Origin: Pseudomonadota bacterium | GTDB taxonomy: Bacteria; Myxococcota_A; Polyangia; Polyangiales; Sandaracinaceae | Reading direction: 5' to 3' | NCBI GenBank assembly: GCA_023427125.1 | Contig: JAEZBP010000449.1 | Location: 1-14,777, forward strand | Length of the DNA: 14,777 nt | Shown: positions 14,300 through 14,777 of the stretch, piece by piece | Layout: the number at the start of each line of letters is the position of its first letter | Position numbering within the stretch: the stretch's first letter is position 1 | Translations under genes and position numbers: made by a program | The notes under the pieces: model-generated | Told to the model about the DNA's origin: nothing | Databases searched by the model: none | What the model saw: only the letters and a program-made list of their open reading frames with translations

Positions 14300-14319
14300 C
14301 GGCGCGAGAGACTGCCCGC

Positions 14320-14777
14320 ATGCGCGTCACGCTCCTCTACTTCGCCGCCGTTCGTGAGCTCGTGGGCCGGAGCGAGGAGGCGATCGAGCTCGCGCCGAGC
14401 GTGCGCGCGATCGACGCGCTGGCGCGCTCGCTCGAGGAGCGGCACCCCGCGCTCCGGGGGCGGCTCGGGCAGGTGCGCTTCGCGGTCAACGAGGAGCTGG
14501 TCTCGCTCGATCACGCGCTGGCCGACGGCGACGTGGTGGCCGTGATCCCGCCGGTGGCCGGCGGATCGGATCGCGCGCCCGCGACCGAGCGCGTGGCGAT
14601 CCGGAGCGAGCCCCTCTCGGTCGACGCGGTGATGGAGCTCGTGCGCCACCCGAGCGCCGGCGCGCTCGCGCTCTTCCTCGGGACGGTGCGCGATCACAAC
14701 GCAGGCCAAGTCGTGACCGCCCTCGAGTACAGCGCGTACGAGTCGATGGCGGTCGCCGAGATGGCGCGCATCGTCGA
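14320..14777 (+). CDS. MoaD-MoaE fusion, molybdopterin synthase (3' end outside window)
   Basis: The frame opens at ATG 14320 and stays open to the window end (152 codons). Residues 1-82 are MoaD-like, starting MRVTLLYFAAVRELVGRSEE and ending AVIPPVAGG with Gly81-Gly82. This is the ubiquitin-like diglycine that carries the thiocarboxylate sulfur. After a short linker (SDRAPATERVAIRSEPL) a MoaE-like domain begins: AGALALFLGTVRDHNAGQVV, then TALEYSAYESMAVAEM. The two domains normally are separate subunits that convert cyclic pyranopterin monophosphate to molybdopterin. In the mycobacterial fusion MoaX, cleavage after the diglycine is known to be required. The same Gly-Gly-Ser junction is seen here, so processing is likely but not shown. 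No other molybdenum cofactor gene is visible before the window ends. Confidence 0.9.
   Translation, partial: MRVTLLYFAAVRELVGRSEEAIELAPSVRAIDALARSLEERHPALRGRLGQVRFAVNEELVSLDHALADGDVVAVIPPVAGGSDRAPATERVAIRSEPLSVDAVMELVRHPSAGALALFLGTVRDHNAGQVVTALEYSAYESMAVAEMARIV

Overview
This window is very GC-rich, and its proteins suggest a myxobacterium (Myxococcota, possibly Sandaracinus-like). The clues are a cysteine-rich lipoprotein with a DxDGDG...DCDD motif, a secreted protein with a MYXO-CTERM-like tail, a Pro-rich/HEAT-like protein end typical of the group's large regulatory proteins, and a fadIJ-type beta-oxidation operon. The taxonomic call is inference from protein style. No CRISPR array, insertion sequence, phage gene or attachment site was seen.

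Layout. (1) 1-415: C-terminal piece of a + strand protein. (2) 460-1771: a compact minus-strand translation block. Read in transcription order it is tRNA-Ser(GCU), tRNA-Arg(ACG), tadA, tRNA-Ser(CGA), tRNA-Ser(GGA) and the small SRP RNA. TadA is the enzyme that converts A34 of tRNA-Arg(ACG) to inosine. Near-consensus sigma70-type promoters (TTGACA -35) are wedged between genes: one abuts the end of the previous tRNA and another overlaps the tadA stop codon. (3) 1790-3029: a secreted NTR/TIMP-like protein converges on and overlaps a Uma2-family nuclease-like gene. (4) 3003-4215: class I fructose-bisphosphate aldolase with a good terminator, preceded by the fourth serine tRNA, tRNA-Ser(UGA). The GCU, CGA, GGA and UGA genes can together read all six serine codons within 3.6 kb.

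(5) 4363-8833, + strand: a 43-cysteine lipoprotein, a long-chain acyl-CoA synthetase and a concentrative nucleoside transporter; the last two are 7 bp apart. (6) 8841-14196, minus strand: in transcription order a thiolase (fadI-like), a hydratase/3-hydroxyacyl-CoA dehydrogenase (fadJ-like), a small SAM methyltransferase and a SprT-like/DUF2786 fusion. A TTGACA promoter with a 16-bp imperfect palindrome at the predicted start site precedes the thiolase. (7) 14320-end: a divergent MoaD-MoaE fusion (molybdopterin synthase), cut by the window edge.

Metabolically, the acyl-CoA synthetase activates fatty acids and FadI/FadJ carry out hydration, dehydrogenation and thiolysis. The acyl-CoA dehydrogenase must be encoded elsewhere. 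I found no clear new defence or mobile system. The most interesting features are the tRNA/tadA/SRP RNA block with its packed promoters and the hairpin between tadA and its substrate tRNA, plus several unusual domain architectures.
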